A DNA stretch of 64,000 nucleotides from Piliocolobus tephrosceles (Eukaryota > Chordata > Mammalia > Primates > Cercopithecidae), in the NCBI RefSeq assembly GCF_002776525.5, contig NC_045439.1, forward strand, positions 118,897,100 to 118,961,099, in the 5' to 3' direction. The position numbers were made by a program, and so were the translations under genes. Below the pieces are notes generated by a model, which saw only the letters and a list, made by a program, of their open reading frames with translations, had not been told where the DNA came from and did no database searches. Shown here one piece after another: positions 50,161 through 61,484 of the stretch (within the stretch, counting starts at the first letter, position 1; every line of letters starts with the position of its first letter).

Positions 50161-51452
50161 CTCTAAATACTACAAAAAATTGAACAGTAATTGATGTGGT
50201 GCCAGTAAAAACAAATTTGTGGCGTTTGTTTAGTAGTCAGGGAATGGACCAAAAAAGCCTAGGGAGTTCTCTTGAGCGGTGATGAAACGTCTATCTGCCG
50301 TAACTTGGAAGGCAGGTTATATACATAGTGAGCCTATTGCTCTAGAGAAAGTGGGAAAAAGCAGAGTGAAAATGTGTCTGTCACTATTGGCTGCCTTTAG
50401 CAAGGCATTCAAGAAGGATAAGAGTTACAAAGTTTCAAAAGAATCAGAGAGTATCCAGAGATAAAAAGCCTTTAAGAATTGAAAAGGTAACCATTTTAGA
50501 CTCATCTCTAAAAGAAATGAGTGAAAAATAAACTTGAACAAAAAGGCTCAGTGAAAAATACACTGCTAAAAATTTAAATACTTAAAAGATCTACCACTCA
50601 CCTTAGTGGTATTCCTAGTGGTATTCCTTCCCACATTAGTCTTTTAGTTTAAATCACGTCAACATAGCTGCCATTAAGTTGAGAGAAGTAGAGGGTAAAA
50701 GGGCTAGGAAACTCAGAAATAAAAGTAAGAAGTATGCCTTGGGTATGCCTACTGGCCCATGGAACTGACTGGACTTAACGAAATCATAAGCTTAGCAAGT
50801 TAGTTTGGAAATTATACAGGCAAAATAAACTAAGAGTGTCTGACAATACCTGTGACTTTCAAGTCTTAAAAAAAATCCTGACTCTAACAGATTCTATCCA
50901 GCACATACTCTTCTTTGTTCATATAAGATATGATCATGAATGATAACAACTAACAAAGGTCCTAAGAATGGCTGAGCCAAGACTCAGAGAGAGGAATGCA
51001 TAGGAAAACAACCATGTTTTTCCAAGAGGTAAAAATCAGAGTCTTATCAAGGAGTTTTTTTTCATCAACCTTCACCCTAAATCCAAGTCTTCATAAGATA
51101 TGTCTAACAGTATATTAAACAACAAAATGTATCTGTAATGACTGAGACTCTCAATTTTCATATTTTCTTTTGTTCTTCTGAGTCTTCTCCATCATTATGT
51201 ATCTAATGTATTAGAGGCAGATAACTTGTCTTTTCTGTTTTATTGATTACTGGGCCAGGAGAACAAGGTTGGACATGCTGGAGAAGCCAGTGCACCACCA
51301 GCAAAGCTATACTTTAATATGGATAAAGTAACTAGACAGGGCAAGTATGTCCTATATGAGTAAGGAAGAATAAAAATTTGCAGATCAAAAGGCAAAATGT
51401 GCAGAGACTACTTTTACCTTGACTTTCCTGTCTTTCCTTAAATTCCTTCCTA
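50161..51452. other. AT-rich DNA, nothing recognised
   Basis: No gene or named repeat is supported. Confidence 0.5.
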
Positions 51453-51456
51453 CTTT
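51453..51456. repeat. 4-bp target duplication, left (LTR12)
   Basis: CTTT, repeated at 52738-52741 right after the LTR. Confidence 0.85.
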
Positions 51457-52122
51457 TGAGAGGTGACAATGTGCTGGCAGCTCTCACTCTCAGCACCTCC
51501 TCGGCCTCAGCATCTACTCTGGTGGCGCTTGAGGAGCCCTTCAGGCTGTCATGGCACCATGGGAGCCCCTCTCTGGGCTGGCCGAGGCTGGAGCCACCTC
51601 CCTCTGCTTGCAGGGAGGTGTGGAGGGAGAGGCCCCAGTGGGAACCAGGGCTGTGCCGGGGGATCGCCAGCCAGTGCCAGTCCTGGTAGGCGCAGGCACG
51701 GGCTCCACTGGCCCACACATGGAGCGGCCGGCTGGCACCCCCGGCCCAGGGCAGTGAGGGGCTTAGCACCCCGGCCAGCAGCTGCAGAGGTTGCACAGGG
51801 TCCCTCAGCAGTGCTGGCCCCCAAATTCTGCACTCAAATTCTCACAGGGTTTAGCTGCCTCCCTGCAGGGCAGGGCTTGGGACCTGCAGCCCGCCATGAC
51901 TGAGCTCCCTGCCTGAGGTGGGCTCCCATGGGGCTGAGCCTCCCTGACGGGCCCTGCCCCCTGCTTCCTGACGCCTGGTCCCATGACAGCCCAAGGGTTG
52001 AGGAGTGCAGGCACAGCTCAGGACTGGCCCCACTGCAGGATCCACTAGGAGAAGCCAGCTGGACTCCTGAGCTGGATGGGGACTTCCAGAACTTTTATAT
52101 CTAGCGGAGGACTGTACCTGCA

Positions 52123-52239
52123 CCAATCAGCACTCTGTATCTAGCACTCTGTGACTCTGTGTCTAGCTCAAGGATTGTAAAAGCACCAATCAGCACTCTG
52201 TCAAAATGGACCAATCAACTCTCTGTAAAATAGACCAAT
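52123..52239 (+). promoter_or_regulatory. CCAAT-box cluster in the LTR12 U3
   Basis: CCAAT at 52123-52127, 52186-52190, 52211-52215 and 52235-52239, in short repeats with 'cactctgt'. They sit about 55-175 bp upstream of the TATA-like box. In LTR12 such boxes recruit NF-Y; whether they do so here is an inference. Confidence 0.75.
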
Positions 52240-52290
52240 CAGCTCTCTGTAAAATAGACCAAGCAGCAGGATGTGGGTGGGATCAGATAA

Positions 52291-52302
52291 GGGAATAAAA
52301 GC
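52291..52302 (+). promoter_or_regulatory. TATA-like box of LTR12
   Basis: GGGAATAAAAGC at the U3/R boundary position typical for LTR12, upstream of 'ggctgcctagccagcc'. Confidence 0.65.
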
Positions 52303-52737
52303 AGGCTGCCTAGCCAGCCAGCGGCAACTCGGTCTAGTCACTTTCCACACTGTGGAAGCTTTGTTCTTTGCTCTTTGCAAGAAATCTTGCTGCTGCTCAC
52401 TCTTTGGGTCCAGGGCTGCCTTTATGAGCTGTAACACTCACTATGAAGGTCTGTAGCTTCGCTCCTGAAGTCAACAAGACCACAAACCCACCTGGAAGAA
52501 CGAACAACTCCAGACGTGCTGCCTTTGAGAGCTGTAACACCACGAAGGTCTGCAGCTTCACTCCCGACAGCGAGACCACAACCCCACCGGAAGGAAGAAG
52601 CTCCAGACACATCTTAACGTCTGAAGGCACAAACTCTGGACACACCATCTTTAAGAACTGTAACACTCACCGCTCCGAGTGTCTGCAGTTTCATTCTTGA
52701 AGTCAGTGAGACCAAGAACCCACCAATTCTGGACACA

Positions 52738-52741
52738 CTTT
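52738..52741. repeat. 4-bp target duplication, right (LTR12)
   Basis: CTTT directly after the terminal CA of the LTR. Confidence 0.85.
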
Positions 52742-53044
52742 CCTTTAATTCCCCAATAAATGGACTCTGATATACAGATTTACAGGTGGCGTGGAGGAAG
52801 TAGGAAGCAGGAGTTGAGTTGTTACGGATTCACATCAAAACACCTCAGCCCCCGGCACGGGAAATACTGGAGCTAAAAATGGTCCTTCAGAGTTGTCCTT
52901 GTTTGTAGCAAATGGACCAGGCCTTTGTATCCCCCATGGACTGGTCCTAGAAGTGAACTGCTTCTGAGAATGTGGCACAGCTGCGTCAGATCTCTGTCAG
53001 AGAGCAATTCCCAGTGAATTACTGAAAGTCGTCCCCTGTCAGTC

Positions 53045-53425
53045 CTCCAAACAGCTGAAAATATAAGCTCCTTGGTACTAAAGCTCCAAGGTGCAGAGTG
53101 AAACTACATTTCCCAGCCACCCTTGCAGTTACGTATAGCTACATGACCAAAAGATACTCACTTTCCAGTCCTGGCTCATAAACATCTCTTTCATAATCCT
53201 CCACACTCTGCCTTCATCCACAAGCTCCCTGTTGCTGATGATCTAGCAGGGGACAAGGCTCTACAGTGAATCCAGAGGAGGAAACAAATCTTGGACCATA
53301 AATGACCAGGTTGAAGGTTGCCATCTAACCAGAAACAATTAAGTTTGAATTTGTGTCAGGAGAAAATAAAATCATTTTGTGTTAAGAGACAGAGATTTGG
53401 GAATTATTTATTACAGATGGCAATT
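53045..53425 (+). mobile_element. MLT1-type MaLR LTR
   Basis: Typical landmarks are 'ctacatttcccagccaccctt', 'acgtatagctacatgacc', a pyrimidine-rich middle, and the end 'attttgtgttaagagacagagatttgg'. The 5' end may lie further upstream (52880 onward). Confidence 0.65.
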
Positions 53426-56400
53426 TATATATTATATTGCCCAGTCTCGACAAGATATCAGATTCATCCAAAGTTCATAATAACAATAGTAATGATGGCA
53501 ATAATATGAAAAAAAATGTTTAAAAGTAGGTTTTATATATTTGGTAATTTGCTTGAGCTCTCCTTGTTTGTGTGTTTGTTTTTCATTATTAATTAATGAG
53601 TTGTATTGAATCACCAAGATTCTTTCAAGCACTAATAGTCCATGATTTTATGAAATCCACTCTGGAAAAAAAATGGTGGCATACACTCCCGTTTTAGAAT
53701 TTAATAATTCTGTAAAGCTGCATGGGTCAGCCAAGGTAAAATTTGAAATTTAGAATTCATGCCAAAATCCACGTAATTCACTTACTGTAAGTCCTGTGCT
53801 TCATCACCGGCCAAGATTCAGACCTAGACACTACATGCTCATGATTAATGTGCTTCTTTTTAGAGTGTTTAAGGCCTTTGCTGCCAGCAATCTAACATTG
53901 CTATTGATTGAAATATCAACATCTCTATCAAGACTATAGGTTCTTCACATGCAGGTGCTCTTAATACATGGACTACTCATGCTAGTGGAAAGGATTTTTG
54001 GAAGTTTCGTCTCTTTCATTCTTTCAAGAAATTTGCTTATTTCTTGTGCTACTTGAAAGATTTTCGATGATCCAGTCAATCATAGTAATCAGGATGCCTC
54101 CTTGTCAAGAAGTGCCTTTCTTGGCTACTAATAGTTTTCTGGCCAGTCATAGTGTCAGACTGAGAGAATCCTTTGGTATAATGAGTGCACTAGGGATAGT
54201 ACTACTTAGCAGCAAATGGATACAGCTTCTAAAATTGTGTACAGGCTATAGTCAGGAGGGAGGGTTTCAAGTAAAATTAATAGCCACCTTGTGCTTTTTA
54301 AAAAATCAATGCATTATTGAAGTGGTATTCGTTCAAGGTTGCACAGCTGGTTTGATACTGATTATACTTTAAGCCAGAGAGGATAATTAAATAGGATAGA
54401 AAATGGTGTCAGGTTATTCATGACAGAAAAGATGCCAAGAACACTACGACAAAGGCCACTTGCTGATAAAAGAAAGAAACTAAGATAAATTCAATGGAAA
54501 ACTATTAGTTTACAACTTTTTTGCCCCTCATCTAACAGAGTTTGCTTTGTAAAATATGGTACACACGTGGAGAATTCTGCATTTTAAAAACAGCATTCTT
54601 GTTGTTTTACTTTCTCTGGCTTAAATACAGTCAATATAAACCCTATTAAAATTTAGCCTTATGGGCTTTTTCACATGTACATTCATTAAATAAAATGATA
54701 TTTTAAAGGAAAAGAGTTTTTTGGGGCCTAGATTAAAACATAAAAATGAAATAAAAATTTTAAGAAGTACAATCTTACTATAATTATTTTAATGGAAATT
54801 CATGAAGTAAGGCTTTATCTTTAGATGATTTTCGAAAACTTGGATTTTACTGCTAATATTTTTAAAAACTTTATTAGCACTCAATTTCCTTTGTCATGCC
54901 CTTTTGCTAATGATGCACTGATATTAATCTTTAAGATATTGATGCTTCTTTAAGCATAATAATTATAATTACTCAAATATTCAGACACCATTTTAAAAGC
55001 AATACTAAACTCACTCATGTTGTAAATTCTTGTTCTCATTTTTAGGAAGCTAACATAATATTTCTCACTTGAAATGACTTGTTTCATTGATTTTATGTTA
55101 TTTTAAAGGCTCTTCCCCTGGTAAATTCTTTAAAATATTTATTAGTTTTGTTATCATGGGTTTACATCTGAGATCTTCAAACTGTTTAGTGCACAATCGT
55201 ATATGACTTACAGAATTTCAGAATCCATTCTAAAACAGAAATTAAATTTATATGTACACACACATATACACATTCACAGAGCCTGAGGTTTGGGGCAGTT
55301 CTACTGGTCTGATAAAATTATTAAAATTAAGAAATTAAAACCTTAACTTTAATGGCTCTAATAAGTAAATATAAAACATCTATTTCTCCACTTGTTTGCA
55401 CAAATGCATTTCATGGTGGAATCAAAACTATCTGTTACATTCGTTTCTATGAATTTTAAACTCTCTAAGCAATGATGCATTTCACTGAGCATCTTCTGTA
55501 CTCTCATTATATAAGGTAAGGCGAGAGCAAGATGTAAAATGTCTCTTCACTTTTAAGAGGAAACAAAATCTTGAACTTGGAATTACTCTTCTAAGGAAAA
55601 GAATATTCCCATAATTTTTTTGATGGGTTGGGAGCAAATTTGATTCTATATTGTTTTGCTCAGCATCCTGCTGATTGTTCAGTCTGTCACAATATATAAA
55701 ATATCATTGCTCTGAAATTGCTCTGCAAGCTTTCCAAGCAATTGCATTCCAGACGTAATTAAGAACAAACTAAGGCCTTCAGACATGCTACTTTTCTCAT
55801 TTCAAATGATCATTTTACAGAAGAATGCATTAGACTTTTCTATCAGAGTTTGATTTACTAGTCATTTGTGAAGAATAAATTTGATCTTTTTTGTCTATTG
55901 GATATTTTAGGAGAAATTCTTACTTTATTTTGAAAATTTATTAAAGTTGTATTACTACTTCTTATCAGTTCATGTCTCCCCATAATTGCCAATCCCTCCT
56001 GAAAAAAGGTATCTAGCAACATTTTTATATTGCTTAACATGACTTTTGAAGCTAAAATAGTAGGAACCAAAATAGAAAACCCAATTTAGCTGCCCCTTAA
56101 AATTGTGCTGCGAAGAGATACATCAAGGTCCCATGATTCTTAACTGACTTTTATAAAGTGGAAAATTTCCCAGATATCATCTTGAGATCTCAGGCATCAG
56201 TGAAATAGGGAAACAACTACTTTTTTTTTTTTTGAAATCATACCAAAAAACTGTATTTTGGGTTATTTTCTTTATAAGAATACTCACATTTGACTTCTGA
56301 AAAGCTTAGTTTAGCATTTTAATGGCGTTAAAAATACCCACAATTCAACTTGTCCTTACTGCTAATCACCCTGCTCCTATTCTGCTGTCTGATTATTGTA

Positions 56401-57015
56401 GTTAATAGGTTTTAGAAAAGATTCCTCCCAACTATCTTGTGTTTGAAGCCCCAAAGTATGAAAATGATATACATAGCTATGGTGTGTGAGAGGCCTTAAA
56501 CAGATGTTTTCTTCAGGTTTAATTTCATGATATGGACCCTGAAGAATTTATCTCAACTTGCCAGTCAATGGACTTCACATATTCTAGTGTTTTATCTAGA
56601 TCATAAGTATATGTCTGCAAATCAAGAAGAAATGAGTCATCTGTAAAGCATCAAAACATTCACTGCAAATGCTGCCACTGAAGCTACTTCCCAGCTAATT
56701 TCACGTTTTACCTTCTACACACGCAGACTTTTAAAACGATATTATTTACATGTGTTCAAGACAAATTTATAACTGCCTGCATATGGAGTTACTGTTTTTA
56801 TCACATTTTAGTTGAAATGCAAAGAGTGTCCAAAACAATAGACAGTATTTAGTTCCATGAAATGATTTTTTAAACTAAGTTTTAAGCCATTCTATATTTT
56901 GATCAAAATTCAACTCTAGTAAAACAACTAAATCAATCTAGCAAGAAAAAAGTAATGTAATGTTACTCATGTTGTATACAGAAAAAAAAAAATGTGATAT
57001 AATAAATGATATTGA
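53426..57015. other. AT-rich DNA, nothing recognised
   Basis: 3.6 kb of AT-rich sequence with no confidently named repeat. The 124-codon frame at 53998-54372 has no domain, no upstream context and no likely homologue. A T13 tract lies near 56221. Confidence 0.5.
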
Positions 57016-57018
57016 AAT

Positions 57019-57395
57019 ACTTTGGTGTCTTATCTGTTCGGGCTGCTATAACAAAAATAACATCGATTAGATGACTTGTAACTGACATCAATTTATTTCT
57101 TGAAGTGTGAAGGCCGAAAGTTTAAGATCAGGGTGCCATCATGGCTGGGTGCTGGGGAGAGCCCTCTTTTGGGTTGCAGACTATTGTGTTCTCTTGTATC
57201 TTCACATGACAGAGAGCGGACTAGAGAAGTTTCTGGGATTCCCTTTATAGGAGCACTAATCCTATTCATGAGGGCTCCACCCGTATGATGTCATTATCTC
57301 TCAAAGACCTCACTTCTTAGTACTACCATGCTTGAGGTTAAAAATTTCCACATATAAATTTGTGAGGACACAGATATGGAAACTATTGCACTGGC
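57019..57395 (-). mobile_element. MLT1-type MaLR LTR (MLT1A-D group)
   Basis: Antisense order is clear: 'gggctgctataacaaaa', 'tttatttcttgaagtgtgaagg', 'gatcagggtgccatcatgg', 'ataggagcactaatcctattcatgagg' and 'tttgtgaggacacag'. Nearly full length. Confidence 0.88.
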
Positions 57396-58639
57396 TTTCT
57401 CACATGCTGTTACTGGTTTCTAATAGATTAGGCTATGTTCAAAAACATAGAAAAGAAAAAAGAAACATATTTGACATGAAAAGTGCATTTATTTGAACAG
57501 CCGTCTAATCAGTTTCCATAGCCACCCTGATTCATCTTGGAGTTTCTTTCCTGCTCAGCAGCAACTTTGCAGATGAGCATGCACTGATTTTTGGCAAGGT
57601 ATAATCAAACCATTTTTGCTATAATATTCTTTAGACTCTATTGACTTTCATAGGATAGTTGTGCTGAAAAACAATATTAAATTGTTTTATTTCTCTGTGG
57701 GATATGATTGAAACCACCTGGGTGCACAAAGCAGTGTGCTGATTCTGGTGAGACTCTGCTGCTTTTGAAGGCTCATCATGTGATTCCCTTTGTTACTTCA
57801 TGTGGTCAGATTGCTACCTGGCAAACTTGCTTTTAATTTCTTAAGTGTGCCATATTATTGCTTACCCCAAGGCTGTCATGCATCCTATTCTGAATTTACC
57901 CATTCATACCTCACCTATTCCACAACTTGCAATACTTCTATTCAATGTTTGTGTCTAGGCTTTTTATATCCCCTTTTCACTGCACCCTACCTTTACTTTG
58001 ATTATATTCTTTCAAACACACTAAGCACTTTCTTGATAACAATTGTCACAATTATGATTATTTTCCTTTTCATTTTTATTTAAATTTCTGTCTCTCCATA
58101 TACACTAGAGTTGCCAAGATGATTGAACCTGTGTCTATTTTTTAATCACATCAATACCAGTAAATTAAAATATTTCATCCATATTTGTTAAGAATATGTT
58201 TTAAAAGTATACCTGAATTTACTGAAGTATTTGGAATATAGATTTGTGTTTTTCTTTTTCACTCACTGGAGTGACTTTTTTCAGCAAAATAATTCTAAGT
58301 ATAGCCTGAAGTAACTGATTTTTATGGTTATAAACAATAAAATATTTAGTAAGTGCATACTGGTTAGGATACATTCTGTTGTGAGGAACAATAAAAAGAG
58401 CTTAAAATGGCTTTCAACAATAAGGAAATTTATTAACTTATATCACTAAAGTTTAAGCATAGAAAAAAATCTAGACTTCATTAACTCCATGCTCAAAAAT
58501 ATCCTAAAGGGACTAGGTTGTATACATCTTTTGAATCTTAGGTGTCTCTTCAGACTAGACAAATTTAACTATTCTATGTGTCAGTTCCAGAAACGAAAAA
58601 AAATGAGAGAAATCGTTTTTTGGGATTTTTGTGTATGTG
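57396..58639. other. AT-rich DNA, nothing recognised
   Basis: No gene or named repeat is supported. The open frame 57790-58083 is hydrophobic by chance of a T-rich strand. Confidence 0.5.
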
Positions 58640-58786
58640 TGTGTGCATGTGCAACAAAGACTTTTATTGTGACCATCTGTAATAACAAAATATTTGAAAC
58701 AGTCAAATGCCTACATCAGAAGACTGGTTGCATAGAGCCATACATTTAAATATAATATAGTCATAAAATAGAAGGAACGAGCTCTG
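58640..58786 (+). mobile_element. Old L1M 3' fragment, left part
   Basis: 'tttgaaacagtcaaatgcctacatcagaagactggtt' region, then 'gcatagagccatacattt' and 'gtcataaaatagaaggaacgagctctg' follow the L1 3' end pattern in sense. The sequence resumes at 59409. Confidence 0.65.
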
Positions 58787-58790
58787 TATG
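58787..58790. repeat. 4-bp target duplication, left
   Basis: TATG, repeated at 59409-59412. Confidence 0.85.
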
Positions 58791-59408
58791 TGATACGGAA
58801 TTGGGGCAGAGAAGTGCTGGGAAGGGAAGGGCAGGTCCCTGCCTAGGGTTTTTTTCTTTTCCTACCCAAATGTTGTATTTCCCAAGACCACCCTGGCCTG
58901 CCACACCCCCACCCTGTGCCTATAAATATCACCCCCCCGCCCCCCATACACCAGCAGGCAGACACACAGGCGGCTGGACGTCTAGAGAATCACATCAGTT
59001 GAAAAGCATGCCAACAGGCACTGGCAGACGCTGGCAGCTGGCAGGCCATCAACTGAGAGAACTGTGTAGACTTTGGCTGGGGCAGTGGGAGGAGAGCCCA
59101 GACCACAGAGTGGCCCCACTCCAGGGGAAAGCCTTCCCACTCCATCCCCCTTCTGGCTTCCCTCCTCTGCTGAATTGGTTAACACAAGCCGCCTAGATGG
59201 CAAAACTGAAAGCGCACAAGGTAACACACACCCACTGGGGCGTCAGGAGCTGGAAACATTCATTCCTAGCCACTGCTGTGGGGACAGAGCCCCACAACCT
59301 GCCTCCCTCAATGCTCCCCTAGAAGTTTGAGCAGCGGGCAGGGAAGAAACGAGCCACTACCGCTGTCGCACGCCCTGAGAGGGGAACAAGGGAACTTTTC
59401 CTTTTTCA
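58791..59408 (+). mobile_element. Solitary class I ERV LTR, family unassigned
   Basis: 618 bp, GC-rich island in AT-rich DNA. It begins TGATACGGAATTGGGG and ends GGAACTTTTCCTTTTTCA (TG...CA), with perfect TATG duplications, the 4-bp length expected of gammaretroviral integration. A TATAAATA box lies at 58921-58928, followed by a C-rich stretch. The blocks 'acacacaggcggctggacgtc' region and 'caggggaaagccttccca' are those of a gamma-ERV LTR, but the exact family was not identified. No AATAAA is seen. The open frames (131, 85 and 81 codons) are GC-driven and have no known domain. No internal region is present. Confidence 0.85.
58921..58928 (+). promoter_or_regulatory. TATA box in the solitary LTR
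   Basis: TATAAATA, 130 bp into the LTR, at the usual U3 3' position. Confidence 0.65.
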
Positions 59409-59545
59409 TATGTACTACCACAGAACAAATATTCACAACATATTGTTACATGAAAAATCAAATGTAAATGAATATCTATAGTATGGCCTCATTTTTGTAT
59501 GCATAATTGTTAACTTTCACTGGGTTACAGAAAAATAAAGTTTTT
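59409..59545 (+). mobile_element. Old L1M 3' fragment, right part
   Basis: Starts with the second TATG. 'catattgttacatgaaaaatcaaatg' region, then 'agtatggcctcatttttgta' continue the L1M pattern begun at 58640. The split is explained by the LTR insertion. Confidence 0.65.
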
Positions 59546-60119
59546 CTCTGAATATTTTTCCCTGTAGCACAGCGTCAGTCATGTCTGTTCTGCTGGACTG
59601 ACAGTATATGCCTACAGCTAAACCAAGCACTACCAAGAGAAAGGGATCACCATCATCAGCTCAAACTCATTAGGATCTGCCCTTAGAGCAGGGCATTATT
59701 CCAACCTCCCCTGTGGCACAAGCTACAAGAAAGAAGAGAGATACCTAATCAAATCAGTTTTCTTTTAGGAAGGAAGAAACAGTTTGCGGGGATTACAATT
59801 AGATAGCAATCTCAGAGTTAGTGACCCTAAAATGTAAGATAGTGGGATAAATAAGATTAATTTTTTAAAATAGTAAAACAATCTATTCTAACATTTAATA
59901 GAATAGATTTAAAAGAAAACACTAACTTAAAAATGCACATGATACGTGTTATTTCTTCTCAATACATTACAAGATTTTCACCATGTAATTTGTGTGCACC
60001 ATTTGCTTCTCTTTTAAAATGGGATATAGTATAAGAGTGAAGTTTGCACGGCATCTACAAGAAGCAATGGCAATCATGACAGGAAAAGCTAGGTTAAGAA
60101 AAAGTCAGTCTGCAAAATT

Positions 60120-60121
<2 letters not shown>
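59546..60121. other. Intergenic DNA, nothing recognised
   Basis: A moderately GC-balanced patch (59570-59760) is unclassified. The stretch 60040-60121 leads directly into the long A run. Confidence 0.45.

Positions 60122-60169
<48 letters not shown>
60122..60169. repeat. Uninterrupted A48 run
   Basis: Forty-eight consecutive A followed by CACACAT. It is the longest homopolymer in the window. No retroposon body was recognised upstream, so it may be a microsatellite or the tail of an unknown retroposed RNA. Confidence 0.95.
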
Positions 60170-60170
<1 letters not shown>

Positions 60171-60294
60171 ACACATAATTACTATTATTTCTTAACAAAA
60201 CTTTTTTCCCAAAACAATGTATTCTGTCAATATTTCTGTCAATATTATATAACAGAATTATAAAATGAGATGTCTTTTATCTTGGTTAAAAAAT

Positions 60295-60356
60295 ATAGAT
60301 AGCGATAAATAGATAGTAAGATAGATAATAGATAGATATGTGGATAGATAGATACA
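60295..60356. repeat. Imperfect (GATA)n repeat
   Basis: Interrupted GATA/TAGATAGA units, including 'agatagataatagatagata'. Confidence 0.9.
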
Positions 60357-60750
60357 GGTAACACGTGCCAAGAATTGAAATGAAAAAAAAAATGACACGT
60401 AATATAGACATATTTATTTATTTCTTCTGAGGTAACTTTAAAAACAATTGTAAATATCTTACTTGATCCCCAAATAAAAGTTGTAGTTTTTTTTCTCTTT
60501 CTCTTTTCTTATTTTCTTAATGTTTTAAATGAGCTAATGCTCTGTTATTGCATTTAGTTGGCATTGGATGTAAAGTTCAGTTAACTTATATTCTCTGTAG
60601 TCAAGAATATTATGAAAAGAATCCTAGCATGACACTAAAACCTCAGTATATCTGTGCAGGGAACTTAATCACTGTCATTACAATTTATACCTCACTCTGG
60701 TAAGTGCTGAGTTTTGCAGCAGTAAATTATATAGATTCCATAAAACAGCA

Positions 60751-60770
60751 AAAAAAAAAAAAAAAAAAAA
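60751..60770. repeat. Poly(A) run
   Basis: A run of about 20, between 'aaaacagc' and 'ccaatattat'. Confidence 0.9.
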
Positions 60771-61484
60771 CCAATATTATATTCAACAAAGAACCCAAAA
60801 TACCATATACAATATCAGCCCTAGATTAGATTTAATGATTCTTTATTTATGTATAAATTTTAAAAAACTAATACTTTTTATGGCAATGGAGATTTCAAAA
60901 CATTCACCAGTTACATACTAAGTAGATGTAGCCTGCAATACTGATATTAAAACTAATATTCATCTATATTTTCCCTAATGAATTAGAAGTATTGTCTACT
61001 AGTTTAAGTAAGAAAGTAGGAATTCTTATCTCCATAACAGACTCTAGTTTTCATTTCAAAGGGGTTCTGAAATCGTAGTTGTTCCAGTATTTTTACTTAT
61101 GACTTTCCCCTCAAGAGATGGATTTCATCTTGTTAACTATATTTAATTATTAAACAATTTAATCAAGAGTTAATCAATAAAAATTTATTTACTACGGGCA
61201 CTGTCTAGAACACTTTGAGTCTACTCTACTGTTTTTTTGTAACTTTTGATCATTTCAACTCTCATTAGCCCATCTGCTAGAGGATGACCCAGAATGATGC
61301 CTAAAACAAATGGGTCAAAGAGACCCTGGTAGAAGAAAGCACTGAAAACCTGCATCAAATAACAACTCTCAATTGTAGCATAAAATTCAGAATACATTAC
61401 TAAAAGACTTACCATTTTAAACCCTACCAAAAAATTTAAGCATATCCATATTATTTTAGGATCAGCTCCTCGAGGCATTTCTGT
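60771..61484. other. AT-rich DNA, no gene supported
   Basis: A minus-strand frame of 91 codons (61221-61496) has no recognisable domain. A short segment within it (61413-61480) is flanked by good splice-site matches on the minus strand (see findings). Confidence 0.45.

Larger units (their letters stand above)
51457..52737 (+). mobile_element. LTR12: Solitary HERV-9 LTR (LTR12 family)
   Basis: 1281 bp, GC-rich against AT-rich flanks. It begins TGAGAGGTGACAATGTGCTG and ends TTCTGGACACA, flanked by perfect CTTT duplications. U3 contains four CCAAT boxes (52123, 52186, 52211, 52235), known NF-Y sites in this family, and an AATAAAA TATA-like box near 52294. R/U5 carries three related blocks beginning 'ctgtaacac' (about 52429, 52534, 52660). 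The expected AATAAA signal reads AAGAAA near 52380. No internal retroviral genes accompany it: recombination between two LTRs probably removed them. The many open frames here (up to 154 codons) only reflect GC content. Sequences like this are known promoters and enhancers. Confidence 0.95.

Noticed and set aside
51332..52666. A dozen open frames of 61-154 codons on both strands
   Set aside because: They lie in the GC-rich LTR12, overlap in nearly all frames, and have no known domain. High GC lowers stop frequency.
53998..54372. 124-codon plus-strand frame as a possible small gene
   Set aside because: No recognisable domain, promoter, splice pattern or poly(A) context. Frames of this length arise by chance in 64 kb.
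58801..59330. 131-, 85- and 81-codon frames suggesting a GC-rich gene or CpG island
   Set aside because: The region is a solitary LTR with exact 4-bp duplications; the frames are chance readings.
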